NCBI GenBank assembly: GCA_026874595.1
Contig: CM049313.1
Location: forward strand, 55,288,159-55,352,158
From: Sipunculus nudus
Taxonomy: Eukaryota > Annelida > Sipuncula > Golfingiida > Sipunculidae
DNA: 64,000 nt
Direction of reading: 5' to 3'
Each line of letters starts with the position of its first letter. The first letter of the stretch is position 1. Below, piece by piece: positions 25,262 through 36,371 of the stretch. The position numbers and the translations under genes were made by a program. The notes below the pieces were generated by a model, which was given only the letters and a program-made list of their open reading frames with translations, had not been told where the DNA came from and made no database searches.

Positions 25262-28200
25262 TGGATTGTCAATGCTGATTGCAGTGATTGCTAGACCACT
25301 TTTTTGTTGTCTCTGTCTTGCCCTCGAATATCCTTGTCTCTTAGCAGAATGGCTTTCTGGCTTTTCTAGCTTTCGTTACCAATCATATACAAAGTGTGCT
25401 CGATACCATATATACATGTGTAATTTGTTTGATTTCCTTTTTATTCTTCCGCAAAAGAGGTCAAGTGGTCGCGGTCCCGGGTCCTTTGGCCTTGGGGTTG
25501 TTTTTCGAGTCAACGGCCTCGGTTCTCAGTCTTAGACAGGCCGGTCTTTACATCACTGGCTGGTGATGATTGTATTGAAGAAGGAATAGCAATGAGTTGT
25601 TGTTATGATGGAGGTTTTGGCGTCAGGTTATGTTTTATCATTACTTTTAAACGTCTAAACGTTGGTACTTCTTTACATTGTTAAAAATGAAGGTGACTGT
25701 TTTGAAAACCAGAGCAGGATCTGAGAGAATCGCTTATATTTTGAGTGTTTGTGATTCATATGGCGGGGACTCGCACAAAATAGTAAAGACATAGCTTTCA
25801 TTGTCAAGTCTATCATTCTCATAATATTATTCAAGCCATGGTCGTATGTATGAAAAACAAAAACAAAAATAATTCAAGAACTATGATTGTATGGCCACAT
25901 TCAAATGGCTAGATTTGATACAAATGGGTCTGGCAGGATATGAAAACTTGCTGCGATGTAACTGGCACAATTTTGTAAATATCCTATTATCTCTCTCCTC
26001 CAACCCCCCCCCCCCCCCCTCTCTTACTCTCATTCTCTTTCTCTCTCTCCCCCCCCCCCCCCTTAGTCAATGTGTTCGCCACTGAGCGGTGCTTGCCGGA
26101 ATCGTGGGATCGGCACGTATGTCAGTCATGTATATTTGTGTATCTGTGTCTCTATCTGTTCAGCTACAAGCGCTATAGGTTCAAACCCTAGGTACAATTA
26201 ATGTTAAACATGAACTTTTATCGTGGTCACAGATATCATTCCTTATACCTCTCGGGCTTATCCAAAGTCCCATAAAAACAGCAAAAAAACGTGTGTTTTT
26301 TTCCTTACGCTATAACCTTAACCCTTGTCCAATATTTTTTGTAGTTATACCAAGATGGTTAGAATTGGACGAATTTAACCTACTTAGTACTTGCATTCAC
26401 AATTTTCTTTTGGAAATTAAAATACGGATATGCTATATTGTCAATACAACAAGACACTTCATGTGATGGGAAAGACTATATGATGGAATTCATAGAAGGT
26501 GGAAGCGTGGAATGGTCATTCATGTTCAGATGTACGTATTATAATATAGCATGGCTCACAATATTGCGGTTGCTATGACTACCTCCTTGTGTGAGAACAG
26601 ACAATACGATTGTCATGTGACGGTTGTCATCATACTAAAATGCCATGCGCACATAGAAATCAATTTATAACATATACAATATATTTGCTCAAGAAGCATG
26701 TAATTGACTATTCTGTTGTATGTGAGGTTTTCACAATGAAATAACCAGAAAATAAAAGATTCCTCATTTAGCCAGATAGAGTATGGTTATAAATTTCACG
26801 TTCATTTTTCATCGCATCTCCTATAATTCCTAGAGCCCATTCTTTGCCAATGAACTAACCTTTATCACACATGGCAAAGATTTCAATTTGAATAAATAGA
26901 GATAACCAGTAAAGTCCTTCCACGAACTTACCTTTCGACTGCTCCAGAATCGTCTTCCAATTTCTTTATCTACCAAAAGAATTGATGTATGCTTGATATC
27001 ACCTATCGTATGGAATTTAATATGTATTTATATAATGGAATGTTAGAATCTTTTTCATGGGCGATTGCTGACATCGTGACTTGGGGTATGAGGGAATATA
27101 CATAACACCTTTAATACTTTAAATGAAATTATTTGAAACCAAACTGAACACTCTTTGTTTCCATCACGACTCCCTCCTCTTGCATCATCTTTCAATAAAC
27201 AAAGAATGAAAATGCTCATCACCAACAACAAGGATACATACCATCCTATTACCTTGCCTGAGGTAATGTATACTGAAATATCAGAAATATACCCAGGGAC
27301 CGCATTTCTCCGCTGGATGACCATCAGATAATTCGTTTCACTGGTGTCTTGATAAGATTTTGGCATGTGGAAAGTAAGTTTAGGAAATATATGAATCCAA
27401 ATTGAGAGAAACGTGTTTCAAGGTGGCCCTAATCGATGTTTGCATCACAGGCGAGGTCTGTACGCCAGAACATAGACGGTTCGAATTTTTTTCACAATCT
27501 ATTTTACCATGCGGTCCCTGTATAACCCTTATTCTCTACAAAATTACATCAGAATCTGTTCATAACGTTTTGAGTAAATCTTCCTACAGACCAGAAAACA
27601 GCGGCAAACAATCAGAATACCAACCTGGGAGTTATAATAAAGATATCTGAAAAATCATGCAAGAGTTTTATGTTGATAAAGCATCTTAGTACTGAACATA
27701 TTGCAGCTTGGTTAATGGAATGCAGTGCGAGTATTACATATTTTTAAATGCTGTATTCATAGTACATTTGCTTCCGTAAAAGTTGTAAGCAACAAGGATT
27801 CCATAGCTGCTCCGAAAGAAAGTATTGAATGTTTTCAGAAAGATAATGGAAAAAGAATTGCACATAACGTTCAAAACTGCCCACACAGTCTTGTCACAAA
27901 TAGATAAAATCCACTGATCTCCTCGTTACCTTATCTCGAACGTGAAACGTCTTCCTAGGAAAATCTGTCTGTTCTCAATCTTCGTCGATGACTTTGTTGA
28001 CTCGAACAGATATCCAGTATTCATTAAGAATAGGCAAATGGTCGGAGCATTGACGAAAGTAGTATCAAAATTAGATCAGCAGGGAAGAACCACATTTTTT
28101 AATGGTAGGCCTCAAAGAGTATGTCCGTCGATCTAGAATGAATGCTTAAAAATATGTCAGTTCGGTTCCTTTTAGAGCAAGGTTCACAGGATTATAGGTA

Positions 28201-28280
28201 AAAAGGAAGAGACTGCTGATGGGAATCTATCGACAGCAACTTATATAACAGACCACAGGTTGTTGTGGTAGTTGTGCTGT

Positions 28281-28317
<37 letters not shown>

Positions 28318-28709
28318 GGTCGCCCCTCCCACTACCTCGAGCCATGCTGCAAGACGAGATCTAACAGATGGGCACTACAGGATCACGTTTATCAATGCGT
28401 GAACAAGCACAGGCTTTGTCTAACATATGCACCAAGCATTGTTAAGACGTTGTCTACACTGGCACTGTGCCATCAAAGGCCTGGGAGAGCCTTAATGATC
28501 AGTCTTTGGAAAGCTCTACATTGACGGTGTCCAAGCTTTAAATAGTCAAATCTAAAATTCTCAAATCTCTGTGAAGGAAATCACCAACATCTTTTTTAAC
28601 TATGGTGTTAGAGAGTCTGTTTATCATTAGAAGGAATCCTTGGGTTTCTGATGGACTTGTAAGTTATGCTGGATTCATTAAAAAAACTAGATGTGTCGGA
28701 ACGACACGA
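25260..28709. other. No gene recognised; two C runs and a (CA)n
   Basis: C-rich tracts at 26004-26019 and 26049-26062 and (CA)n at 28284-28316. A minus-strand frame at 27366-27055 (103 codons) has one hydrophobic stretch but no recognisable family. Other ORFs are short. Confidence 0.55.
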
Positions 28710-29877
28710 ATGCCCCCGCCTGGGGCAATTTAGAAACATTTGTTAAATTTTGTAACATTTTTTTTAAGTTCGGGAGGTGTCGTATGGTCAAAAGTAGGTC
28801 AACAAGGGCAAAATGCAAACTTGATCTGTAACGGGTCATTGTCAAGCGACACACTAAAAATCAGGTCAGTATCTGCAGGCATTGTGAAAAAAAGTCCATA
28901 CATGTGCATTTTTCATAAAAATTTCTGTCTTTCATGAAATTTTCTATGTTCAGGATCACTGTCATATGGTCAAAAATAGGTCAACTGGGATGAAACGCGA
29001 ACTCGATCTGTAACTAGTCATTATCTGCCCACACACCAAAAATCAGGCCAATATCTGCAGGCATTGCGAAAAAAAAAGTCTGTACATGTGTATTTGTCAT
29101 GAAAATTTCTATTTTTCATGAAATTTTCTAAGTTTAGGAGCCGTAAACGGTCAAAAGTAGGTCAACCGGGACAAAACGCAAACTCCTTCTTTAACTGGTC
29201 ATTATCTGCCCACACACCAAAAATCAGGCCAATATCTGCAGGCATTGCGAAAAAAGTCCGTACATGTGTATTTGTCATGAAAATTTCTATTTTTCATGAA
29301 ATTTTCTATGTTCAAGAGCCGTAAAACGGTCAAAAGTAGGTCAACCGGGACGAAACGCGAACTCGATCTGCAACTGGTCAATATCTGCCCACACAATAAA
29401 AATCAGGCCAATATCTGGAGGCATTGCGAAAAAAAGTCCGTACATGTGTATTTGTCATGAAAATTTCTATTTTTCATGAAATTTTCTAAGTTTAGGAGCC
29501 GTAAACAGTCAAAAGTAGGTCAATCGGGACGAAACGCGAACTCGATCTGTAACTGGTCATTATCTGCCTACACATAAAAAATCAGGCCAATATCTGGAGG
29601 CATTGCGAAAAAAAAGTCCGTACATGTGTATTTGTCATGAAAATTTCTATTTTTCATGAAATTTTCTAAGTTTAGGAGCCGTAAAACAGTCAAAAGGGGA
29701 CGAAACGCGGACTCGATCTGTAACTGGTCATTATCTGCCCACACACAAAAAATCAGGCCAATATCTGCAGGCATTGCGAAAAAAGTCCGTACAACTGTTT
29801 GATTTCGGAATGACGGAATGACGGAATGACGGACATGGGTAAAACTATATGCCCCGGCCACTTTGTGGCGGGGGCAT
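28710..29877. mobile_element. TIR element with six ~180-bp internal tandem units
   Basis: Perfect 11-bp inverted ends ATGCCCCCGCC (28710-28720) and GGCGGGGGCAT (29867-29877). Each end also folds on itself (GCCCCCGCCTGGGGC; GCCCCGGCCACTTTGTGGC). Inside are six units starting AATCAGG(C/T)CA at 28859, 29041, 29222, 29401, 29580 and 29751, so the period is 182, 181, 179, 179 and 171 bp. Near the right end GGAATGAC is repeated three times, followed by GGACATGG. No coding capacity; ORFs here are repeat artefacts. Confidence 0.8.
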
Positions 29878-32017
29878 GAAAACAGCTAAGAAAGAACGTG
29901 TGTTTAGTGGTGGCTGCAAACGTCCAAGCCTGTTTTTCCATCTTGCAGGCACTTTAAACTATGTTGCCTTCCACTATTTCAGCCATCATTCCATGTTTCT
30001 TATTTGTACATATAGCTTAATATGATATTTGACAGCTGGGCATCTAATTGACCTATGACCTGTTGAATTTCTCCTCTGTGAGAAGAAGTTGACGTGATCA
30101 ACATACATTTCTTATCTGGATATTGTTCACAATTATATGTAACCTATAAAATCATTGAAAGTATTTCTTATAGATTTCCATCTTCTCGCACTTGCGGGAC
30201 AAGGAAAAATAGTACCATAGCAGCTGGACAAAGTAACGCATTTGATAGTATGACACACCATATATACAATCAATATACCCGAACATAAAACTTCCGCGTG
30301 TAAATAGTTAAAAATACCGGATAATCCATTTGTAAAATCAATGTTAGCAATATATTTCTCAGAAAGTAGACAGTGTGCCTGGATTAACCGTGGATCTAGA
30401 TTTATCGTCTTTATTGTCGTAAATCTTTGTACAATGCCAGTCGTTACTACCCATGGACAACATGCTTAGCATGATTGGTTGTTTATGGCTATGTTAATGG
30501 TAACTGTTCACACATATGACCATGGATTAGCTTCTCCAAAAGCAGTTCCATTTTTGTTTATTGACCAGAATGTTGACGTGTCTTGTAGTCAATTGAAATA
30601 TTCCGGGAACTACAGAACTACGCTGCTTTTCAGTGTTTCCACTTATTTAAGGCTAGATTACTATATTTTCCTCATCGACACTGCATGTGTTATAGATGTC
30701 CTAATGTTATATAAATATAAACTTTTATAAACTTAATTATTTTACATATTTTGTACAGATAGTTATTATAACTAATTGCGGCACTCTCGGTAGACTTTAG
30801 AGGTGGAGGAAACCGGAGAACCCGGAGAAAACTACCGGCCTTGGACGGGCAACTACAACCCACTCTCATAGCCGCTCCGAGGATCGAACCCGGGTCACCA
30901 GCGGAGGGAGCCGAGCATTTTACCCCTCGACTATCCAGGCCCCTATACCCCTCGACTATCCAGGCCCCTGTTCATCTATCTGCAAGCAGGACAAAAGGAA
31001 CGAACGAAGGGTGCAGCAATAGAAAGGCACCAGCATCTATTTTGTGTCCCTTCAGATTCTTCCTCAAAGGTTCGGTCCTGATCTATCCAGTTTCCGCTCA
31101 CCACTTCAGAGCCCCTTAGGAAATGACGTCACCAGGAATATTGGTACCTGAAAAGGTATCTGACAAAACGGCTCCATTTACTTCTGCCATGATTCAGCAG
31201 GCAAAGCAATATTTGATGAATATTGTAGATGCTAGGAGCTAGAATCCTCGTATGGCATCTTGCGATCTTCATAACTGATAGAGAACATGCATTGAGACGT
31301 TCATGCGGCAAATACAACGTTCCTTTTTCAATTAGCTCAAGTAAAATATTCTCAGCAAGTACTAGAAGACAGCTGTTATGATACTAACTGGCTGTAATAT
31401 TGGACAGACTGAATGAGCACTTCATGTCTTTCTGGTAACTGGAATATAAATAACTTTTGAATTACTTAATAGTGTTAGTTACCTTCGTATTTCAACAAGA
31501 AAATGAGATTGTCCGAGAATAGTAGTTTCTAGTTAGGTTATTTATAGGATCTTACCAAGTCAAAATTAGAATAGACTAATCATGATCCTCTTCCATTAAA
31601 ACATAGGTTTGGATTAATTGTAACTGAGATGTGGTAATGAGTCTTAAGGGAAAACAAGATTTTTTTAATTTTGGTCTTACAGTAACTTGAGTTTTAGAAG
31701 ATCGTACGTAAACTCATTAATGAGCCAAGATATGATGTTAGCAACCGCCAATGATCATATTTAAAATTCCCAACCAATGAAGTACGCAGTGTATACAGAA
31801 CTGGGCTTTCTACATAATTTTTCTTAAAGGCTTTGATAATTACAAAAATAAAATCACGAAGACTGAATTTGAGATGGACAGGAACTCTCCTGTGGAGCCA
31901 GGGTAAAATGAAGTGTCTACCTGGCGGAAGGATAACGAGAGGAGTATGCTACCATTAAAATATTTAATACCAACAGTCGTATAATGCATTTTGCACAGAT
32001 ACACGTGTAATTTTTGT
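29878..32017. other. No gene seen apart from the SINE at 30735-30967
   Basis: Anonymous AT-rich sequence on both sides of the SINE. Short ORFs lack domains. Confidence 0.55.
30735..30967 (-). mobile_element. tRNA-derived SINE
   Basis: Reading the minus strand from 30967, a tRNA-like head GGATAGTCGAGGGGTAAAAT (A-box region) is followed by CCGGGTTCGATCC (B box, 30881-30893), then a body with TTTTCTCCGGGTTCTCCGG and a tail ATTAGTTATAACTATCTGTA. The first ~24 bp of the head occur twice in a row (TACCCCTCGACTATCCAGGC at 30921 and again at 30946). The central body resembles that of V-SINE-type elements known in molluscs and fishes; that affiliation is inference. Confidence 0.7.
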
Positions 32018-32167
32018 ATCTACCACCGCTTTTTAACACCTAGCCTTCTTTCGCGGCCACTGCCAGTTATGATAATTAAAATCTAATAATCAATTTTTGA
32101 ATCTACCACCGCTTTTTAACACGTAGCCTTCTTTCGCGGCCACTGCCAGTTATGATAATTAAAATCT
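32018..32167. repeat. Two-copy tandem repeat, 83-bp spacing
   Basis: ATCTACCACCGCTTTTTAAC through GATAATTAAAATCT occurs at 32018 and again at 32101, about 67 bp with one mismatch (CCT/CGT). This near-identity points to a recent duplication, just 150 bp before the solo LTR. Confidence 0.85.
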
Positions 32168-32575
32168 TATCATGGGTTGCTCACCCTCTGTTGTCCGACA
32201 TGATAATGTCATTGAACTGATTAATCAAAATGTCTGCAACCCATTTTTAAATGGGAACTGGATTTTATTCTTTAACTTTAACATATTGACTTAAATAAAC
32301 AGGTTTCTAGAAGAATTTATACTGTTACAGGTGCCCTTTTTATTGTGTGACACGGGCGTAGCTCCTGTTGCGGCGCCCTCGCCGGGCCGTTTGATACATA
32401 CTTTGTTTGATCCGTACTGGTTGAACTCTCGTTTTCATGGTAGCTTTGGGTTTTCACGCCTGGCCGAGGTCAGCGCTGTTTTTCAAGAGAATTCCTGAAA
32501 CGCGTGTTTACTGTGTTGTGCAAGATCTTATAGACTGATCGAGAAGTGGAAAATTCTCGGCTTGAGGTGTGAAGG

Positions 32576-32583
32576 TATATAAA
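32576..32583 (+). promoter_or_regulatory. TATA box of the solo LTR
   Basis: TATATAAA, followed about 30 bp downstream by a GAGCCAGGCAG-type leader. This is the core promoter of the LTR and could still fire. Confidence 0.6.
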
Positions 32584-32857
32584 GGGGCTGTTTTTTAGAG
32601 CCAGGCAGAGAGCAGCAGAGCAGATTCCAGCGGACGCAGAAGCATGAGTCAGTTTCTAAGACCTTATCCGACGAATGCGGCAATTATAGATTTTCTCCGA
32701 CAGTATACATTTAAAGAACTTTTCGTGGTGACGATGTTGGTATCCAAGTACTGTGCACATTATTTTTCTGTGTGATTGAATTGAGTTGTTGCTATACCGC
32801 TGTCTTAATGTATAATTGTATTGATTTAGTGTATTGTAATGTTAGGGTTGTTTTAAG

Positions 32858-32863
32858 AATAAA
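32858..32863 (+). promoter_or_regulatory. Poly(A) signal of the solo LTR
   Basis: AATAAA about 275 bp downstream of the LTR TATA box, in the position expected for the end of the R region. Confidence 0.5.
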
Positions 32864-33615
32864 TTATAGTTGATTGTTAACAAAAAACCACTGACTTCTT
32901 TATTCATTACCTTAGACATTTCACGCTGTCTAGTGTTACATAATCTGATTTTTTTAATCTCCGTTACAGAATTTGTGTTCATCACGCATACGTGATCTGT
33001 TTAAATTAGGTTCTGTAACAATACATCTCTTCCTCTCTTTCACTCACACAAGCACACCAACACAAACAGACACCTGACAAACATGGTCACGATTGCAAAA
33101 CCAAATCTTTGATAAAGGGAGTAGGCCGATGTGTTCGAATACCCCGTGATACTGTATTTTGTTTCTTTAAAAAATCAATTTATATGGGAACTGTATGCCT
33201 TTTCAATGATTGGGACAATCTGTTGAGGTTCAGGTGATACCCTCAACCCAATAGCCAGAACATCGTTCAATTTCCAAGCGTCTCACCTATGCATATTGAA
33301 TGAAATGGCGGAGAGTAGACGACCTTGTGCGGTGGTAATTTGTTTAAAGGTCTGATTGTAAAGTCAGCTGGGTTTCGTCTGAGGTGTAACATCACATCCG
33401 TGTACCAGATTAATGTCTCATAGAGGAACCATCAACCGGCAAAGAAGCTCCAACCCGAGGCCTTATGTTGACTTGAGGGAACTGTTCCCAATCAGAATTC
33501 AGGACTCCATTTATAAGAACCAGAGGCGTATCCAGGATTAGGGATAACGTGTGTCGAAATATTGCGCATAGGCATTTGACACACACATTATACATATATT
33601 GTATGCATGTATGTA

Positions 33616-33664
<49 letters not shown>

Positions 33665-33666
33665 TA

Positions 33667-36029
33667 CAGTAAAAGTGTGAAACTAGGGTTCCGCACAATC
33701 GCTAAAACTTTCAGTGAATTTGTGAAATCACTGTCCCGCTTAGATATTTCAAGAAATCACTAAAAATTCCAGGGATTTCACATAATCCCTGAAATATTGC
33801 TCCAGTTATTTCGCAAAATTCTTGAATATGTTTTAATTGTAGGTCCGTTCTTTACTTTTCGGCTACGAGGCTTCTTTAGTAAAAATTCTACTTTTTTATT
33901 TAAGTATTAAGTGTATTATTTGTTGAATATATATTTTTAAAAGATGGAACACATAGAAGCTTCTTAATTATTTGTTCATCGCTTTTACAGATTATGAACA
34001 ACATTAGCTTTATTTGTCACCCAACATAAATAGATGACAAAATATAAATGCTTTTGACAGTTCTAATGTATACATTCTACACATAAATAAAACTACAGTG
34101 TATCACAGTATACACGTTCTACGGCTTTATTGTATACTTTCTACACATAAATAACAAGTATAAGTAACACATTATAAATTCTATCAATAAGCAATTTACT
34201 TTATGTTCAGTAGAGTCAAAGGTCATCATAGAAAGGTGTTGGTCGAAGCATAACATGGCAAATTCTAACAGGTTTGACCAGTTAGACTGCTGTGACACCT
34301 GCCATGACAAAGTCTCTTTTTAGCATTATGCTTTATAGCATTTGCACCGGATTGTCTGACACTGTTTCTTGTCTAAAAGTTGCTGTAGCCAAAGCGGAGT
34401 AACACATGTCCGCAAGTCTTGAGAGATTGACGTAGCGAAGTGTTACATTCTGGTTTCCATCAGATTTACTCAAGAGTCTCTGTGAACAGATGTCAAACCT
34501 AGAAGAAGTACCAGAAGATCACCTTCAGATTTAAGCTTTTATGGGAATTTCTGTTTGTAGAATCGAATCCAGCCTTAGGGTCCTCTCCGAACATAGCTTT
34601 TTTTTTAGAGTTCGGTTGATGCTAGCATGATGAACAATGTTCTTCTGTTGCTGCACAAATTTGAGAATCACTGTCCAGTCATGGGAAATGTAGTCACTCA
34701 TTCAAGCTAGGAGCATGTCTTTGATGTCAGCATTAGCCTTTTCAACATGGCCCTGACTTTGTTGATGCCTTGGCTTGCCATGAACCATGATGAGCTGAGG
34801 CCACAATAACTTTAGTTCTGTATTGACTTGGGCTGTAAATTCTGAGCTATTATCTCTCCGGAGGATGGATGGGGCACCAAAGAGGAGGAGGATTTCTAAA
34901 AGTTGAAAGGCAACTTCAGTAGCTCTGTTTCAAGTCAAGGGTGTTAAGACAACAGACTTTGTGAGTTGGTACTGGTAAAACATGATCCCTTTGAACTGGC
35001 CTCCTGGGATGACAGCGTTTGTGACAAGGTCTACTTCACCACTGGAGTAGAACTCACAAAAAAGAACAGGTTTTACAACAACGCCTTAGTCTAATGACCT
35101 TCCTTTTTCTCTTGACACGGTGACAGTAAGACTTGCAGAGTTCAACATCATATGTTGTGACGAAGGCATACTTTTGCTCATGGTGTTTACCATCCTGTCA
35201 CGACCATTCTTGCCATTTGCGGTCTGAGCTTTACTGATGATGTCATATGTGTCTCCTATGGTTGCGTAGTATACTGGGCGATCCTCTGGTGACTTTCATT
35301 GGAAATTTGAGCTGCTGTTTTCAGATCCTGAATGGTCTTGTAGTACACCCCCTTAGAAATGAGATATTTTACACAGTGGGAATACCTTTTGAACAAATCC
35401 TCTTTAATTTCTGTCTCAAAATTCAGCTGTGCCATTGCGCATTAAATGATGGAATGATGGAATGAGCACGGTATAGCTGAACTTTTAGGCTAAATGAATG
35501 ATCATACCTACAGTCAGGCTCTTTATATCACCGGATTAAAATAATCATCATAAGAGAACTCATCAAAGCATTGACCGCTGCCCTTTGTAACGCCTCATTC
35601 AAATACTCAACAGTGAACTCCTCAAAGCATGGATCCTATGGTTATCACTTTGAACCACACATTAAAGTACGCAGTGAACTGTGAACTCATTAATCCTTTT
35701 GTAGAGCCTAATTAATGTGAAATTGTATGAATACAATTGGCATTGACAGCCATCTCTTTGAAACAGCTAACCGTGACATTAATCCCTTTGTGGTGCCTAA
35801 TGAGTGTGAAATGATATGAATATTATAATGTTAATACTCCGTGAGCAGCAAACCGTGATAAATATACAGAGTGCAATCTGCAAAAGATATGAATGTCATA
35901 ACACAAAATCCCTGAAATCCATCCAGTAAGACTGTGTAATATAAAGGTACTATTTCCAGTAATTCATGAAAACCCTAAACCTGAAAGTTTTTTCGTGATT
36001 TCGCGATATCCCTCGTTACACACTTACTG
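33667..36029 (-). mobile_element. Decayed integrase-type (Ginger/KRBA2-like) DNA transposon with inverted ends
   Basis: The ends are imperfect inverted repeats of about 48 bp: 33667-33714 and the complement of 35981-36029. Both start CAGTAA, share GTGTG, AAC, AGGG and AATC blocks, and finish ACTTTCAG; I aligned these by eye. The interior encodes, on the minus strand, a broken integrase (see 34255-35435). Integrases of this kind in a TIR-bounded element fit the Ginger group of cut-and-paste transposons, whose transposases derive from Gypsy-type integrases. No clear target-site duplication is visible; the left end abuts a (TA)n tract at 33620-33663. Near the right end two diverged ~45-bp blocks (about 35687-35732 and 35787-35822) repeat. 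The family name is inference; presence of an integrase relic between inverted ends is seen directly. Confidence 0.7.
34255..35435 (-). pseudogene. Integrase/transposase pseudogene (KRBA2/SCAND3-like integrase family)
   Basis: Read leftwards from an ATG at 35435-35433, the first ~59 codons resemble the N-terminus of this family and then hit TAG at 35258-35256. After apparent internal loss come a GRDRM-type zinc-binding remnant (about 35220-35110) and an integrase core: EVDLVTNAV with the first acidic residue near 35030, DNSSEF (34854-34837) with the second, and HGKPRHQQSQGHVEKAN (about 34787-34738) with the glutamate. The spacing from second Asp to Glu is 36 residues. A Cys-rich tail follows (CQTIRCKCYKA, then CHGRCHSSLT) near 34345-34265, as in invertebrate members. 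Several stops and frame changes break it, so it is dead. The catalytic triad survives only at the level of individual motifs in separate frames. Confidence 0.75.
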
Positions 36030-36371
36030 CAACACACTCACACGTATCTATATATGCATGACAAATACATTAACCTAAAACAACGTATAAGTTACTGAGT
36101 ACAATGAAACTTTTCTTCGTACAAGAGGTGGGGGGGGGGGGGTCAGATATCGAATAAAAGGTATCAATAACTGCTAGTAGTGTGCCGCTTTGCCTGCAAA
36201 AAAATTAAATAAACAAAAGTGACTACTGACATATAAAATTCCGCCATCAATCAGACATCAGGTAAAAAGAATATTATTATGTGTACTTTATTAACACAAT
36301 TTCAATCACTATAAATACAAATACAGAGCGCGGGGGGAGGGGGCTTGGCACCCCTTCTGGAAACGCCCCTG

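Larger units (their letters stand above)
32323..33020 (+). mobile_element. Solo LTR (698 bp) of an LTR retrotransposon
   Basis: Bounded by perfect 8-bp inverted ends TGTTACAG (32323-32330) and CTGTAACA (33013-33020) and flanked by the direct repeat ATAC (32319-32322 and 33021-33024), as expected of an integration target duplication. Inside, in order, are a TATA box (TATATAAA, 32576-32583), a leader with AG-rich repeats (about 32599-32645) and a poly(A) signal AATAAA (32858-32863), which fits U3-R-U5 on the plus strand. No primer-binding site, internal domain or second LTR follows, so it is a solo LTR left by recombination. The superfamily is probably Gypsy from the TGT...ACA ends, but the sequence alone does not settle this. 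Confidence 0.75.
33521..36371. mobile_element. Possible hAT-like element split by the integrase transposon
   Basis: At 33521 the plus strand reads CAGAGGCGTATCCAGGATTA; at 36371 the minus strand begins CAGGGGCGTTTCCAGAAGG. These are recognisable variants of the CAGNGGCGTATCCAGG termini common among invertebrate hAT-type elements. Removing the 33667-36029 insertion leaves about 490 bp without coding capacity, the size of a non-autonomous element. No convincing 8-bp target duplication is visible (AAGAAC against AGAAACC only), so the pairing of the two ends is tentative. Confidence 0.4.

Noticed and set aside
26150-26200. B-box-like GGTTCAAACCC
   Set aside because: No matching A box or acceptor stem; too little for a tRNA or SINE call.
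27055-27366. Minus-strand 103-codon ORF with a hydrophobic segment
   Set aside because: One membrane-like stretch (WYVSLLLVMSIFILCLL) but no family match, no promoter or exon context and ordinary AT-rich composition.
28669-29941. CRISPR-like regular repeats at 28.7-29.8 kb
   Set aside because: Units are ~180 bp and similar along their whole length, with no short repeats separated by unique spacers, and the host is eukaryotic.
32323-32940. Shorter LTR ending GTGTTACA at 32940
   Set aside because: The flanks of this shorter version do not match, while the 33020 end gives perfect inverted ends and an ATAC duplication.
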